A stretch of DNA of 64,000 nt from an uncultured Flavobacteriaceae bacterium (GTDB lineage Bacteria; Bacteroidota; Bacteroidia; Flavobacteriales; Flavobacteriaceae). The notes beneath the pieces are model-generated. The model was given only the letters and a program-made list of their open reading frames with translations. It was not told the origin of the DNA and ran no database searches. Every line of letters starts with the position of its first letter. Positions within the stretch are counted from its first letter, which is position 1. A program made the position numbers and the translations under genes. This document shows, piece after piece, positions 53,092 to 62,136 of the stretch. The stretch spans positions 1-64,000 of the forward strand of contig CANMSB010000005.1 of assembly GCA_947500445.1 (NCBI GenBank), read 5' to 3'.

Positions 53092-53787
53092 GATCAAGGA
53101 AGCGTTGATGAACATAATGTTTTCGGTTTCATTTGTGTAGTCTTCGAGCCGGTAGGCGATACCGGTCTGTATTCGGATGCCCGAGTCGATAAGGATGCCT
53201 AAATCCAAATGGAAACGCTGATCGTATTGCGGACCCGCATTTCGGGTGACGCTCAGTAACGCTTCCGTAGCGGTGACCAAATAGGTTTCGCCAACATCCA
53301 ATTGTTCGCCCTGTAACGGAAAATCTACTGCAAAACGGTACCGAAAACGATGAACGGTACGCGAGGTTTGAATACGTTGTTCACTGCGAAACCGTTGTCC
53401 GAAACGGACCACGTTGGGTTTGAAGGTGAGGTTGTATTGTTGGGTAACACGAAGTTCGTTTTCACGGTCTGACTCAAAAGCTTTTCTAAAACGGTATTGG
53501 ACCCCTAGGGCCAAACTTTGGTCGTCGGTCAGTTTAAGTTTGGAAAAATGGGCCACATCTATTTGGCGGGAACGTATGGCATAGGCATCATCGTCATAAA
53601 AAAACGTACGTGTCGACAGTTTAAAATTATGGTCGTAGTTACGGGCAACCTTATAATTCACCGAAACATCGGGTTCTATAAAACCGGTAAAATTGGATTG
53701 TGCGCTTAGGATTGCAGGGAACCAGAAGAGCGCAACACAAAAACACGCTGTCGGTCCGAGGCGAAAGTGAAAGTTACCGAACGTCAT
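53080..53787 (-). CDS. DUF2490-family outer-membrane beta-barrel protein
   Basis: A 235-residue protein with a signal peptide (ending ILSAQ) and alternating amphipathic beta strands (LALGVQYRFRKAFESD, RVTQQYNLTFKPNVVRFGQR, RIQTGIAYRLEDYT) and a terminal aromatic/hydrophobic strand (FINASLILRL). This is the pattern of DUF2490 barrels. Function unknown. It is followed on the same strand by no gene; the next upstream gene (53794-54369) is 6 bp away and co-oriented, so they may form an operon. Confidence 0.75.
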   Translation of the reverse strand: MTFGNFHFRLGPTACFCVALFWFPAILSAQSNFTGFIEPDVSVNYKVARNYDHNFKLSTRTFFYDDDAYAIRSRQIDVAHFSKLKLTDDQSLALGVQYRFRKAFESDRENELRVTQQYNLTFKPNVVRFGQRFRSEQRIQTSRTVHRFRYRFAVDFPLQGEQLDVGETYLVTATEALLSVTRNAGPQYDQRFHLDLGILIDSGIRIQTGIAYRLEDYTNETENIMFINASLILRL

Positions 53788-53793
53788 ACATTC

Positions 53794-54369
53794 TTAATAC
53801 AGCACGTGATCATAGTTGGGAGGAAGTGATTTTCTCATGTTCTCAAAATTGCCATCGGCATCAAAAACGATTTCGTATTGCATATACTCCTTGTCCTTTT
53901 TTCCGGAAACGATAAATTCGTATTTTATGGTAGGGAGCATTAGATTTTGAAATGCATTTTTAATGGTTTTTTCAGGGTTTTCGGTTCCCACGGGATATTG
54001 TTGTTGCATGCGTCGAAACCGGTACTTGCTAAAGGTGCTTTGCAGGTAATTGGTAATGTTTGAAAAGCTTTCATCGGGAATGTCGACAACCTTGATCAGT
54101 ATTTCAATATCCTCCAACGTACCGTCCTTGTCGAATTCCACACTATACCGTAAACGGTCTTTTTTAAACTTGACCTCATAGCTGACCTTGGCGCTATCGG
54201 TTTCCCTATAAAATCGAATTTTTTTGGCGTCGACCATTTGTTCGGCCACGTGGGCCAAGGCATTTTCGGGAAATTGGTTTTTTCGAATGCGGTGCTCCCG
54301 TTCATATTTGTTTTGTGCCGTTCCCGCAAAAAAGGTCAGCAGAGCAATGGTAAGAACAAAGTGGTTCAT
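53794..54369 (-). CDS. Secreted hypothetical protein
   Basis: A protein of about 191 residues from MNHFVLTIALLTFFAGTAQ, a signal peptide. The mature part has two similar beta-rich halves (KVSYEVKFKKDRLRYSVEFD, then EYMQYEIVFDADGNFENMRK), a PepSY-like alternation in which a strand ends FDxDGxxE. An upstream ATG at 54408 would disrupt the signal peptide. It lies 6 bp upstream of the DUF2490-type barrel gene, suggesting a shared envelope role. Confidence 0.65.
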   Translation of the reverse strand: MNHFVLTIALLTFFAGTAQNKYEREHRIRKNQFPENALAHVAEQMVDAKKIRFYRETDSAKVSYEVKFKKDRLRYSVEFDKDGTLEDIEILIKVVDIPDESFSNITNYLQSTFSKYRFRRMQQQYPVGTENPEKTIKNAFQNLMLPTIKYEFIVSGKKDKEYMQYEIVFDADGNFENMRKSLPPNYDHVLY

Positions 54370-54452
54370 ATTTTGTAAACTATTTTGTTTTGAAGATTGT
54401 GAAATCAAGAATACTCATCTAATGGTTCAAATGTAACGTTGAAAGGGCGGTT

Positions 54453-55040
54453 TCATTTCAAGACCGGGTCATTTTGTCGGATTTCCGAATATCGAAAACA
54501 GCTTGTTTCATGATCGTTGACGATACCCACTGCTTGCATGAACGCATAAATTACCGTACTCCCTACAAATTTAAAACCTCTTTTTTTGAGGTCCTTACTG
54601 AGTTTGTCGGATAGCGGGGTTGTGGCCGGGGCCTCTTTGTAATTTTGTACGTTGTTGTGAATTGCTTTGCCACCAACAAATTCCCACAAAAAGGCGCTAA
54701 AACTACCGTACGTTTCCTGTACTTTAATAAAAGCTTGAGCATTGGATACGGCCGAACGTACCTTTAACTTATTTCTTACTATACCTGTATCCTTCAGCAA
54801 GGCCGCTATTTTCTTTTCATCATAACGCGCTATCTTTTTGTAGTCAAATCCATCGAACGCTTTTTCGAAATTATTCCGTTTGCGTAAGATCGTTATCCAA
54901 CTAAGGCCCGCTTGAAAGGTTTCCAGCAACAAGAATTCGAACAATACCGCGTCATCGGTTACCGGACTGCCCCATTCCGTATCGTGATAGGCCTCATACT
55001 GGGTATCGCCGACACACCAGCCACATTTTTTTTGTTTCAT
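54453..55040 (-). CDS. tag: DNA-3-methyladenine glycosylase I
   Basis: A 195-residue Tag-family enzyme starting MKQKKCGWCVGDTQYEAYHD, with the substrate segment WGSPVTDDAVLFEFLLLETFQAGLSW and the zinc-binding Cys/His set (CGWC near the N-terminus, H-x-x-S-C near the C-terminus in NDHETSCFRY). It excises 3-methyladenine from alkylated DNA. Length and motifs are normal. Confidence 0.95.
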   Translation of the reverse strand: MKQKKCGWCVGDTQYEAYHDTEWGSPVTDDAVLFEFLLLETFQAGLSWITILRKRNNFEKAFDGFDYKKIARYDEKKIAALLKDTGIVRNKLKVRSAVSNAQAFIKVQETYGSFSAFLWEFVGGKAIHNNVQNYKEAPATTPLSDKLSKDLKKRGFKFVGSTVIYAFMQAVGIVNDHETSCFRYSEIRQNDPVLK

Positions 55041-55238
55041 TGGTATTTGACTGTTTTACGGTAAAGATACTTGAAACTTTTAAAGTGGTTTTGCGGAATG
55101 TTAGCATTCGAAAAGTTCCGAACGGTTAGCGCCTGTGGTAAGGCTCACCGGAACCAAACGGTTCTCAAACATCAAAAATGGACACTTTTGGAACGGCGTA
55201 AAGCCTTCAGGAGAAACAGAAAATTAACATAGGGTTCG

Positions 55239-55610
55239 TTACGAACGGTCCAAATAATCTTTCACTAAGGGCATCGGTACCAATTTGGCCTTGAGCGTGG
55301 GGAACAGCTGAAAAAAGTCGAGACCATCTTCCCTGCGCAACACCAGTCTGGTAATGCCATCGGACCCTATTTCACTGCTCTCGATGAGCAGTTTGCTTCC
55401 AAAAACATTGATATGGTTGTTCATTCCGTCCCAGTCGTTCAAACCGCCAAGAACCGGAAAAACTTTTTTGCTGGGGAGCTTGATAAAGTTGGAGCCGGTG
55501 TTCGAAGCCGTCGCTACTTCCTGAAAAGCGTCTACAACCAACATTTGTTGCTGTGCAAAGGAGGATGCCGTGAATGCGAGAGCAAAGAGTAAAATGTAGC
55601 TTTTTTTCAT
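55239..55610 (-). CDS. Small secreted protein of unknown function
   Basis: A 123-residue protein with signal peptide MKKSYILLFALAFTASSFAQ. The mature part is QQMLVVDAFQEVATASNTGS and ends MPLVKDYLDRS. No family recognised. It is divergent from tetR; the intergenic gap holds the tetR operator region. Confidence 0.6.
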   Translation of the reverse strand: MKKSYILLFALAFTASSFAQQQMLVVDAFQEVATASNTGSNFIKLPSKKVFPVLGGLNDWDGMNNHINVFGSKLLIESSEIGSDGITRLVLRREDGLDFFQLFPTLKAKLVPMPLVKDYLDRS

Positions 55611-55667
55611 AGAAAAAATTTTAAAACAAAAATAAAGGGAAATGAAGGGTTGAACAGTATTACTTTG

Positions 55668-55686
55668 GTTAAAAAATAGTTAAACT
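55668..55686 (+). promoter_or_regulatory. Putative TetR operator upstream of tetR
   Basis: GTTAAAAAATAGTTAAACT, with internal direct GTTAAA repeats, lies just upstream of the tetR promoter. The same 19 bp with one mismatch, on the opposite strand, is at 62052-62070 upstream of a second operon. Confidence 0.65.
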
Positions 55687-55710
55687 GTCAATATTCGATA
55701 GTAATGCTAT

Positions 55711-55718
55711 TATATTTG
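55711..55718 (+). promoter_or_regulatory. -7 box of the tetR-exporter operon
   Basis: TATATTTG, matching TAnnTTTG, 26 bp upstream of the tetR start codon. The operator-like sequence overlaps the expected -33 region. Confidence 0.65.
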
Positions 55719-55744
55719 CGTTCTTACAATGAAAAAACAAGGTT

Positions 55745-56431
55745 ATGGAACAGTTGTTACAGTCTTTAAAAATAGGGATCAACGAAAAAATTTATGTAAA
55801 GGACCCGCAATCTTCCGCCTTGGGCAAACGCATTGTGGAGGAGAGCATCCTAATGATCAACGATATGGGATTCGAGAGCTTTACCTTTCGTAAACTCGGG
55901 GTGCACATAGGGTCCAACGAAAGTTCCATATACCGGTATTTCGAAAACAAGCACAAGTTGTTGCTCTATTTGACCTCATGGTATTGGGGCTGGTTGGAGT
56001 ATCAATTGGTATTCTCCACTAACAGTATCGCCGACCCCAAAGAGAAACTTCAAAAGGCTATCGAAATCGTTACGAGGGCGACCAAGGAGGATTCCGCTTT
56101 CTCCCATGTAAACGAGGTGTTGCTCAATAAAATCGTCATAAATGAATATTCCAAGTCCTACCTGACCAAGGAAGTGGACAGTGAAAACAAGGAAGGTTAC
56201 TTTGTTATTTACAAACGCTTGGTCGCTCGCATCAGTAAAATGGTCGAAATGGTGGATGGCGATTATAAATTCCCGTCCAGCCTTGCCAGTACCATTTTGG
56301 AAGGATCGTTGCACCAACACTTCTTGATCGATCATTTTACGTCCTTGACGGATTGCCATGAACATTTGGCACCTACCGAATATTTTACTGATTTGGTATT
56401 CAATTCCCTAAAAACCGATTCTAATGGCTAA
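55745..56431 (+). CDS. TetR-family transcriptional regulator
   Basis: A 228-residue protein with an N-terminal helix-turn-helix (KRIVEESILMINDMGFESFT, FRKLGVHIGSNESSIYRYFE) and a helical ligand/dimerisation domain. TetR regulators repress their own operon and release on ligand binding. It is the first gene of a four-gene operon with an ABC exporter (8-bp overlap), an HlyD adaptor and a TolC-type outer-membrane channel. The operator-like sequence upstream also appears at 62052. Confidence 0.88.
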   Translation: MEQLLQSLKIGINEKIYVKDPQSSALGKRIVEESILMINDMGFESFTFRKLGVHIGSNESSIYRYFENKHKLLLYLTSWYWGWLEYQLVFSTNSIADPKEKLQKAIEIVTRATKEDSAFSHVNEVLLNKIVINEYSKSYLTKEVDSENKEGYFVIYKRLVARISKMVEMVDGDYKFPSSLASTILEGSLHQHFLIDHFTSLTDCHEHLAPTEYFTDLVFNSLKTDSNG

Positions 56432-58094
56432 AAACATACTGACCGCTTGGCAACGGCTGCTCGGCATGCTCAAACTGGACAAGAAAGACGTAATGCAGGT
56501 GTTTTATTACGCTATTTTTGCCGGTCTGGTAAACCTTTCCCTGCCCTTGGGCATACAGGCGATTATTAACCTGATACAGGGGGCGCAGGTAAGTACCTCA
56601 TGGTTCATGTTGGTGGTTTTGGTAACCATGGGCGTCGCTTTTGCCGGGGTATTGCAATTGATGCAGATACGGATCATTGAAAATATCCAACAGAAAATTT
56701 TTACGAGGGCCTCTTTTGAGTTCACGTATCGATTTCCGAAAATAAAGATGAGCGAGTTACGGGATTACTACCCGCCCGAACTTGCCAATCGATTTTTTGA
56801 TACCCTCAACGTACAGAAAGGCGTTTCCAAATTGCTGATCGATTTTCCGGCGGCATTGTTGCAAATCATTTTTGGTTTGCTGTTATTATCGTTTTACCAC
56901 CCATTCTTCATTATTTACGGTATTCTGTTGATCGTATTGATCTACATCGTATTCAAGTTTACCATACAACGTGGATTGGACACCAGTTTGTCCGAATCCA
57001 AGGGAAAATATAAGGTCGCGCATTGGATACAGGAGGTCGCCCGTTCTATAATTAGTTTTAAACTTTCGGGACGCACCAGTTTGGCATTGGAGAAAAGTGA
57101 TCGGTTGGTACATGGTTATTTGGAGGCGAGGGAAAGCCATTTCCGGGTGTTGGTACTGCAGTTTATACAAATGATAGGCTTTAAAGTGTTGGTTACCGCC
57201 GGACTATTACTAATAGGGGGATTATTGGTGCTGAACCAAGAAATGAATATCGGTCAATTTGTGGCGGCGGAAATCATCATTCTTTTGGTAATCAGTTCCG
57301 TAGAAAAGCTCATTCTTGGTTTGGAATCCTTCTATGACCTTTTGACTTCTTTGGAGAAATTGGGCCAGGTGGTCGATAAAGACCTGGAACCACAACAAGG
57401 CGAAAAGCCCTTCGAAGAGTCTGAAGCATTCACTGTAGAATTGGAAAAAGTGGTATACCACGTGCCGGGAACCACACAACGGATATTGGACGGGGTGTCG
57501 CTTTCCATTACGCCCAACTGTTCCATTTTGATCAACGGGGACAACGGATCGGGAAAATCGACGCTACTGAATTTGGTCGCAGGTATCATCTCGGCGGACG
57601 AGGGCAGTATTTTCGTGAACGGTAGACGGTTGGAAAATCTGAACTTGAACTATTACAGAAGCCATGTGGGGCAGTCCTTAAGCGGGGAATCCCCATTTGA
57701 GGGGACCCTGTGGGAGAATATCACTTTTGGGGATAAATCGGTGAGCGAGGCCGACATCTACTGGGCCATAGAGAAGTGTGGGCTCTCCGATTTCGTTAAA
57801 AGGCAGCCCAAGGGGCTACAGACCATAATCTATCCCGAAGGAAAACAGATTTCCTATACTACCGGAAAAAAGATTGTATTGGCCCGAAGCATTGTCAAGC
57901 GACCGCGAATGCTGCTATTGCGTAATCCATTGGATCAGTTCGATGAAGTGGAGGCGTTACGGATCATGAAGTTTTTGGTGAATCCCGATAGACCTTGGGC
58001 ACTGATCGTCGTAAGTCAAGACCCCAAATGGTTGACCCAATGTGGGCGTATTTTAACATTGAACCAAGGTAAGATAACCAACGATAACCAGTAA
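56424..58094 (+). CDS. ABC exporter (TMD-NBD) with degenerate nucleotide-binding domain
   Basis: A 556-residue half-transporter: six transmembrane helices in the first 310 residues and a nucleotide-binding domain. Walker A is intact (GDNGSGKST, 372-380) and the Q-loop Gln is present (Q417). The signature motif reads ISYTTGKK instead of LSGGQ, the Walker B end reads LLLRNPLD instead of LLLDE, and the H-loop reads VVSQD instead of a His. The catalytic Glu and His are therefore absent. With HlyD and TolC genes next to it the arrangement is that of a type I secretion or efflux system. There is no N-terminal C39 peptidase domain. It could work as a heterodimer or with unusual chemistry. Confidence 0.85.
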   Translation: MAKNILTAWQRLLGMLKLDKKDVMQVFYYAIFAGLVNLSLPLGIQAIINLIQGAQVSTSWFMLVVLVTMGVAFAGVLQLMQIRIIENIQQKIFTRASFEFTYRFPKIKMSELRDYYPPELANRFFDTLNVQKGVSKLLIDFPAALLQIIFGLLLLSFYHPFFIIYGILLIVLIYIVFKFTIQRGLDTSLSESKGKYKVAHWIQEVARSIISFKLSGRTSLALEKSDRLVHGYLEARESHFRVLVLQFIQMIGFKVLVTAGLLLIGGLLVLNQEMNIGQFVAAEIIILLVISSVEKLILGLESFYDLLTSLEKLGQVVDKDLEPQQGEKPFEESEAFTVELEKVVYHVPGTTQRILDGVSLSITPNCSILINGDNGSGKSTLLNLVAGIISADEGSIFVNGRRLENLNLNYYRSHVGQSLSGESPFEGTLWENITFGDKSVSEADIYWAIEKCGLSDFVKRQPKGLQTIIYPEGKQISYTTGKKIVLARSIVKRPRMLLLRNPLDQFDEVEALRIMKFLVNPDRPWALIVVSQDPKWLTQCGRILTLNQGKITNDNQ

Positions 58095-58097
58095 GCC

Positions 58098-59453
58098 ATG
58101 TTGAACATATCAAAAAATAGTGTACATAAAAATGTGGATCTGTCAGGCTACCGTTCTACCGAAAGGGTTTTTCATGCGCGGCACTTCCGTCATTTTAACC
58201 GGTTCCTCAAGGTTTTTACCGTGGTCGCCGTTATCATGTTGTTTCTACCTTGGACACAGAACGTGACTGGAAAGGGTTTTTTGACAACCTTAACCCCCGG
58301 ACAACGCCCCCAGACCATACAGTCGCCGATTCCCGGAAAAATAGAGAAATGGTATGTAAAGGAAGGGGATTACGTTAAAAAAGGGGACACCATTCTGTTT
58401 ATTTCCGAAATTAAAAACGAGTATTTCGATCCCAACCTAGTGCAACGTACCGGGCAGCAGATCAGGGCAAAATCGTCCGCGGTACAATCGTACGAAGGGA
58501 AAGTGAACGCACTACAAAACCAGATTGCCGCCCTTAGTAATGAGCGTTCGCTAAAGTTGCAACAGGCACAAAACAAATTGCTACAATCGCGTTTGAAGGT
58601 AAAAAGCGATAGCATTGATCTGGAAGCGGCAAAAACGAACATTAAAATTGCGGAACGCCAATATGAGCGTACCGAACAGTTACAGACCGAAGGATTAAAG
58701 GCAGTGACCGATGTTGAGGCCAAACGGTTAAAACTTCAGGAGACCCAGGCCAAATTGATTTCCCAGGAAAACAAGTTGCTGACCGCCAAAAACGAAGTGA
58801 TCAATGCCGAAGTAGAGATCAATCGGGTGCGGGCCGAATATGCCGATAAAATTTCAAAGGCCCAAAGTGATCGCTTTACGGCCCAATCCAATCAGTATGA
58901 TTCCGAGGCACAGGTGACCAAATTGGAAAATGAATTTACCAATTATGAAATGCGGAACAGCCTGTATTACATTAAGGCGCCACAAAATGGATTTATCAAC
59001 AAGGCGCTCCAAGGCGGTATCGGGGAGACCTTCAAGGAGGGGGACGCCCTGGTAGGAATTATGCCCGCCGATTACGATATGGCGGTAGAGACGTTTGTAG
59101 AGCCGCTGGACCTTCCTTTGATGCACTTGGGCGAAAAAGTACGGATTCGGTTCGATGGTTGGCCCGCGATCGTTTTTAGCGGTTGGCCCAATGTGTCATA
59201 CGGTACCTATGGAGGCGAAGTGGTCGCCATTGAAACGTTTATAAGCGACAATGGAAAGTATCGTATTTTGTTGGCACCAGATCCCGAGGACCATCCTTGG
59301 CCAAAGGACATTCGCGTAGGTTCCGGGGCGAATACCATTGCCCTGTTGGAGGATGTGCCCATTTGGTACGAACTATGGCGACAGTTGAACGGTTTCCCGC
59401 CCAATTACTATCAACCGGAAGGCGCTAAAACCGAAAAGTCAAAAAAGAAATGA
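58098..59453 (+). CDS. HlyD-family periplasmic adaptor
   Basis: A 451-residue membrane-fusion protein: short cytoplasmic start, one transmembrane helix at about 38-55, a lipoyl half (PIPGKIEKWYVKEGDYVKKG), a long coiled coil at about 110-290 (many Gln/Lys/Glu heptads), the second lipoyl half (YIKAPQNGFINKALQGG) and a beta-barrel domain. It links the ABC exporter to the TolC channel. It starts 3 bp after the exporter stop and overlaps the TolC gene by 4 bp, so the three are translationally coupled. Confidence 0.9.
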   Translation: MLNISKNSVHKNVDLSGYRSTERVFHARHFRHFNRFLKVFTVVAVIMLFLPWTQNVTGKGFLTTLTPGQRPQTIQSPIPGKIEKWYVKEGDYVKKGDTILFISEIKNEYFDPNLVQRTGQQIRAKSSAVQSYEGKVNALQNQIAALSNERSLKLQQAQNKLLQSRLKVKSDSIDLEAAKTNIKIAERQYERTEQLQTEGLKAVTDVEAKRLKLQETQAKLISQENKLLTAKNEVINAEVEINRVRAEYADKISKAQSDRFTAQSNQYDSEAQVTKLENEFTNYEMRNSLYYIKAPQNGFINKALQGGIGETFKEGDALVGIMPADYDMAVETFVEPLDLPLMHLGEKVRIRFDGWPAIVFSGWPNVSYGTYGGEVVAIETFISDNGKYRILLAPDPEDHPWPKDIRVGSGANTIALLEDVPIWYELWRQLNGFPPNYYQPEGAKTEKSKKK

Positions 59454-60853
59454 GAAAGACCCTTGTCATTTTCTTTATCGGCTTGGTAAGTACCGGCTTT
59501 GGCCAAGAACTGGACACCCAAACGCTGGAGTTCAAGGAGTACATGGGGTATGTGAAAAAGTTTCACCCCATAGCCAAACAGGCAGGCCTTGCCATAGATG
59601 TAGGGCAGGCGAGTTTGATGAAGGCGCGCGGCGGTTTCGATCCAAAAATAGAGGCCGACTATGACCGAAAAGTATTTAAGAACACCACCTATTACGATCG
59701 ATTGAACGCCACCTTTAAAATACCGACCTGGTATGGCGTTACTTTAAAGGGGAATTTTGAACAGAACGAGGGCGATTTTTTAAATGCCGACGAAACCCTT
59801 CCCACCGACGGGCTTTACAGTGCAGGGGTGTCCGTTTCCATTGCGCAAGGACTTTGGATCAACAATAGAATGGCTACGTTAAAACAGGCCAAATTGTTCC
59901 GGGAGCAGAGCAAGGCGGACCGCGATCTTTTGGTGAACCAAATTCTGTACGAGGCATCGCTCACCTATTTCGAATGGTTACAGGCGTATCAGGACGCGCA
60001 GGTATTCCAGCAATTTTTGAGCAATGCCGAACTGCGTTATAAGGGAATACAAAAGAGCGCCCAAGTGGGCGAAATTGCCGCAATCGATACCGTGGAGGCC
60101 AAAATTGCGGTGCAAGATCGGGCGCTAGGGCTAGAGCAGGCAAGGGTGCGTTTGGTGAACAAAAGTTTGGGACTGGCCAATTTCCTTTGGCTGGGCGATA
60201 ATATTCCCGTAGAGTTACAGCCCAATATCATTCCGGATACCGATTTGGAAGGCGATATCGATACCACCCTTGAAATACTGGGAAAACCTTTGGACAGTTT
60301 TTCGATTGCCAATCACCCCAAGTTGAAATCGCTCGGTTACAAAATAGATGGTTTGACAGTGGAAAAACGGTTAAAGGCGAACAAGCTGTTGCCGAAAATT
60401 GATCTGGAATATAATTTTTTGACCGAAACCCCAGAAAGCATCAACGCCTTTCGCACGGAGCAGTACAAAGGGGGCATTAATTTTGAATTTCCCTTGTTCC
60501 TTCGCAAGGAACGGGGCGACTTAAAGCTGGCCAAACTAAAACTACAGGATGCACAGCTCGATTTTGATTTTGCCGAAATAGAGATCCGCAATAAAATTTT
60601 CGCCATATACAATGAGTTGGAATCCTTTCAGTCGCAGAACCAGTTGATCTTCGAAATCGTGGATAACTATGGAACCTTGTTAGCTGCCGAAGAACGCAAA
60701 TTTAGTTTTGGGGAAAGTTCCCTGTTCTTGATCAATTCCCGCGAAATAAAACTGATTGAGGCACGGTTAAAACAGAATTCGGTCCAGAACAAATATTATA
60801 CTACCAAGGCAAAACTCTTCAATAGTTTGGCGGTCAATCCGGTCGACCTTTAG
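59450..60853 (+). CDS. TolC-family outer-membrane efflux protein
   Basis: A 467-residue protein with a signal peptide (ending STGFG) and two TolC-type helical-barrel repeats (LAIDVGQASLMKARGGFDPK, VGEIAAIDTVEAKIAVQDRA, the later SSLFLINSREIKLIEARLKQ). It forms the outer-membrane exit channel for the ABC-HlyD machine. Overlapping ATGA junction with the HlyD gene. Confidence 0.9.
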   Translation: MRKTLVIFFIGLVSTGFGQELDTQTLEFKEYMGYVKKFHPIAKQAGLAIDVGQASLMKARGGFDPKIEADYDRKVFKNTTYYDRLNATFKIPTWYGVTLKGNFEQNEGDFLNADETLPTDGLYSAGVSVSIAQGLWINNRMATLKQAKLFREQSKADRDLLVNQILYEASLTYFEWLQAYQDAQVFQQFLSNAELRYKGIQKSAQVGEIAAIDTVEAKIAVQDRALGLEQARVRLVNKSLGLANFLWLGDNIPVELQPNIIPDTDLEGDIDTTLEILGKPLDSFSIANHPKLKSLGYKIDGLTVEKRLKANKLLPKIDLEYNFLTETPESINAFRTEQYKGGINFEFPLFLRKERGDLKLAKLKLQDAQLDFDFAEIEIRNKIFAIYNELESFQSQNQLIFEIVDNYGTLLAAEERKFSFGESSLFLINSREIKLIEARLKQNSVQNKYYTTKAKLFNSLAVNPVDL

Positions 60854-60869
60854 GTTTGAAGTAATTTAA

Positions 60870-61044
60870 ACTTTTTGGTTGGGGCCAAAAATGAAGGCTT
60901 TTGTGATCTTATGAAGCTATTTTTTAGTAGTATCGTTTAAATTACGGTATTCAAAAATGGCAAGGTCAGGATGCAAAATGCTATCCTGAGGCTCCGGGGC
61001 TAGGTAACAAAAAGGTTGAACCACTTCAGTAAAAACAAATAGGC
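60870..61044 (+). repeat. Dispersed intergenic repeat, short copy (partner at 13786-14018)
   Basis: Shares the blocks CTTTTGTGA, GAAGCTATTTTT, CGGTATTC, AGGATG.AAAATGC and ACCACTTCA with 13786-14018. It ends 1 bp before the start codon of the YitT gene. Confidence 0.6.
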
Positions 61045-61045
61045 A

Positions 61046-61927
61046 ATGGCATCTGAAAAGCGGGATAATACGCAGTTTAATTTACGACAGATGTCCAAGG
61101 ATGTATTTTTTATCCTGACGGGCGTGTTGAGCGCCGCTTTTGGGCTGGAGAGCTTTTTGTTTCCGAACCGTTTTATAGATGGCGGCGCAACGGGCATATC
61201 CTTGTTGGTCGCGGAGGTTTCCGATCTTTCCCTGTCCTTGTTGATCGTATTGGTGAACATTCCCTTTATGTTTTTGGGTTGGCGGGTAATCGGAAAAATG
61301 TTCGCGCTCAAGACCACCGTGGCCATTTTACTTTTGGCCCTTACCCTGGCTACGGTTAGTTTTCCCGAGGTGACCCAGGATAAACTTTTGGTCGCGGTTT
61401 TCGGAGGGTTTTTTCTAGGAGCGGGTATCGGGTTGTCCATTAGAGGAGGAAGTGTTCTGGATGGCACCGAGGTTTTGGCCATCTATCTGAGTAGAAAACT
61501 GAGCACTACCATTGGCGACATTATTATTTTGATAAACATACTGGTCTTTATGGCGGCCGCCTACCTATTGTCCATCGAAACGGCCCTATATTCTATGCTG
61601 ACCTATTTGGCGGCATCAAAGACGCTCGATTTTGTAGTAGAGGGTATAGAGGAGTATACGGGAGTGACCATTATCTCCAAATATAGCGAGGAAATCCGGG
61701 TGATGCTCATTGAGGTTATGGGTAGGGGAGTAACCATGTACGACGGAAAGGGCGGTTATGGGAAGGAGGGAATCCATAACGATTATGATGTGCTGTTTAC
61801 CGTAATTACCCGTTTGGAAATTCGACGCCTGAATATAGAGATCACGAAAATAGACCCGAAAGCGTTCGTGGTCATGACCAAAATAAACGATACGCGAGGG
61901 GGAATGATCAAAAAGAGGGTGTTGTAG
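61046..61927 (+). CDS. YitT-family membrane protein
   Basis: A 293-residue protein with five hydrophobic helices in the first 190 residues (FILTGVLSAAFGLESFLFPN, IDGGATGISLLVAEVSDL) and a C-terminal DUF2179 domain (VTIISKYSEEIRVMLIEVMG, KGGYGKEGIHND). This is the YitT (DUF161 plus DUF2179) architecture of unknown transport function. It lies between the exporter operon and the repeat-protein operon but has no operator-like box. Confidence 0.88.
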   Translation: MASEKRDNTQFNLRQMSKDVFFILTGVLSAAFGLESFLFPNRFIDGGATGISLLVAEVSDLSLSLLIVLVNIPFMFLGWRVIGKMFALKTTVAILLLALTLATVSFPEVTQDKLLVAVFGGFFLGAGIGLSIRGGSVLDGTEVLAIYLSRKLSTTIGDIIILINILVFMAAAYLLSIETALYSMLTYLAASKTLDFVVEGIEEYTGVTIISKYSEEIRVMLIEVMGRGVTMYDGKGGYGKEGIHNDYDVLFTVITRLEIRRLNIEITKIDPKAFVVMTKINDTRGGMIKKRVL

Positions 61928-62023
61928 GTCCTACTGTTAATATCCCTTATATGCACCATTGGTGTGTTTCCTGTCTTCCTATTACATGCTGGCGTTAATC
62001 TTTCGCTACTTTTTTAAACCACA

Positions 62024-62046
62024 TTTTAATAGTAAAGCTATTAAAA
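62024..62046. promoter_or_regulatory. Perfect 9-bp inverted repeat upstream of the 62137 operon
   Basis: TTTTAATAG - TAAAG - CTATTAAAA, immediately upstream of the TetR-type operator box. It could be a regulator site or an upstream transcript end. Confidence 0.5.
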
Positions 62047-62051
62047 GTGAT

Positions 62052-62070
62052 AGTTTAACTATTGTTTAAC
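62052..62070 (-). promoter_or_regulatory. Putative TetR operator upstream of the repeat-protein operon
   Basis: AGTTTAACTATTGTTTAAC. Its complement matches the sequence at 55668-55686 at 18 of 19 positions. It lies just upstream of the -33 element at 62083. AGTAATGCT follows the box here and recurs near 55699. Confidence 0.65.
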
Positions 62071-62082
62071 GGAGTAATGCTT

Positions 62083-62111
62083 TTGTTTTCATGCTTCCCG
62101 TCGTATTTTTG
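62083..62111 (+). promoter_or_regulatory. Bacteroidetes-type promoter of the 62137 operon
   Basis: TTG (62083-62085), an 18-bp spacer and TATTTTTG (62104-62111), 26 bp upstream of the start codon. Confidence 0.75.
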
Positions 62112-62136
62112 TATGCCATTCTAAAAACGGTTAACA

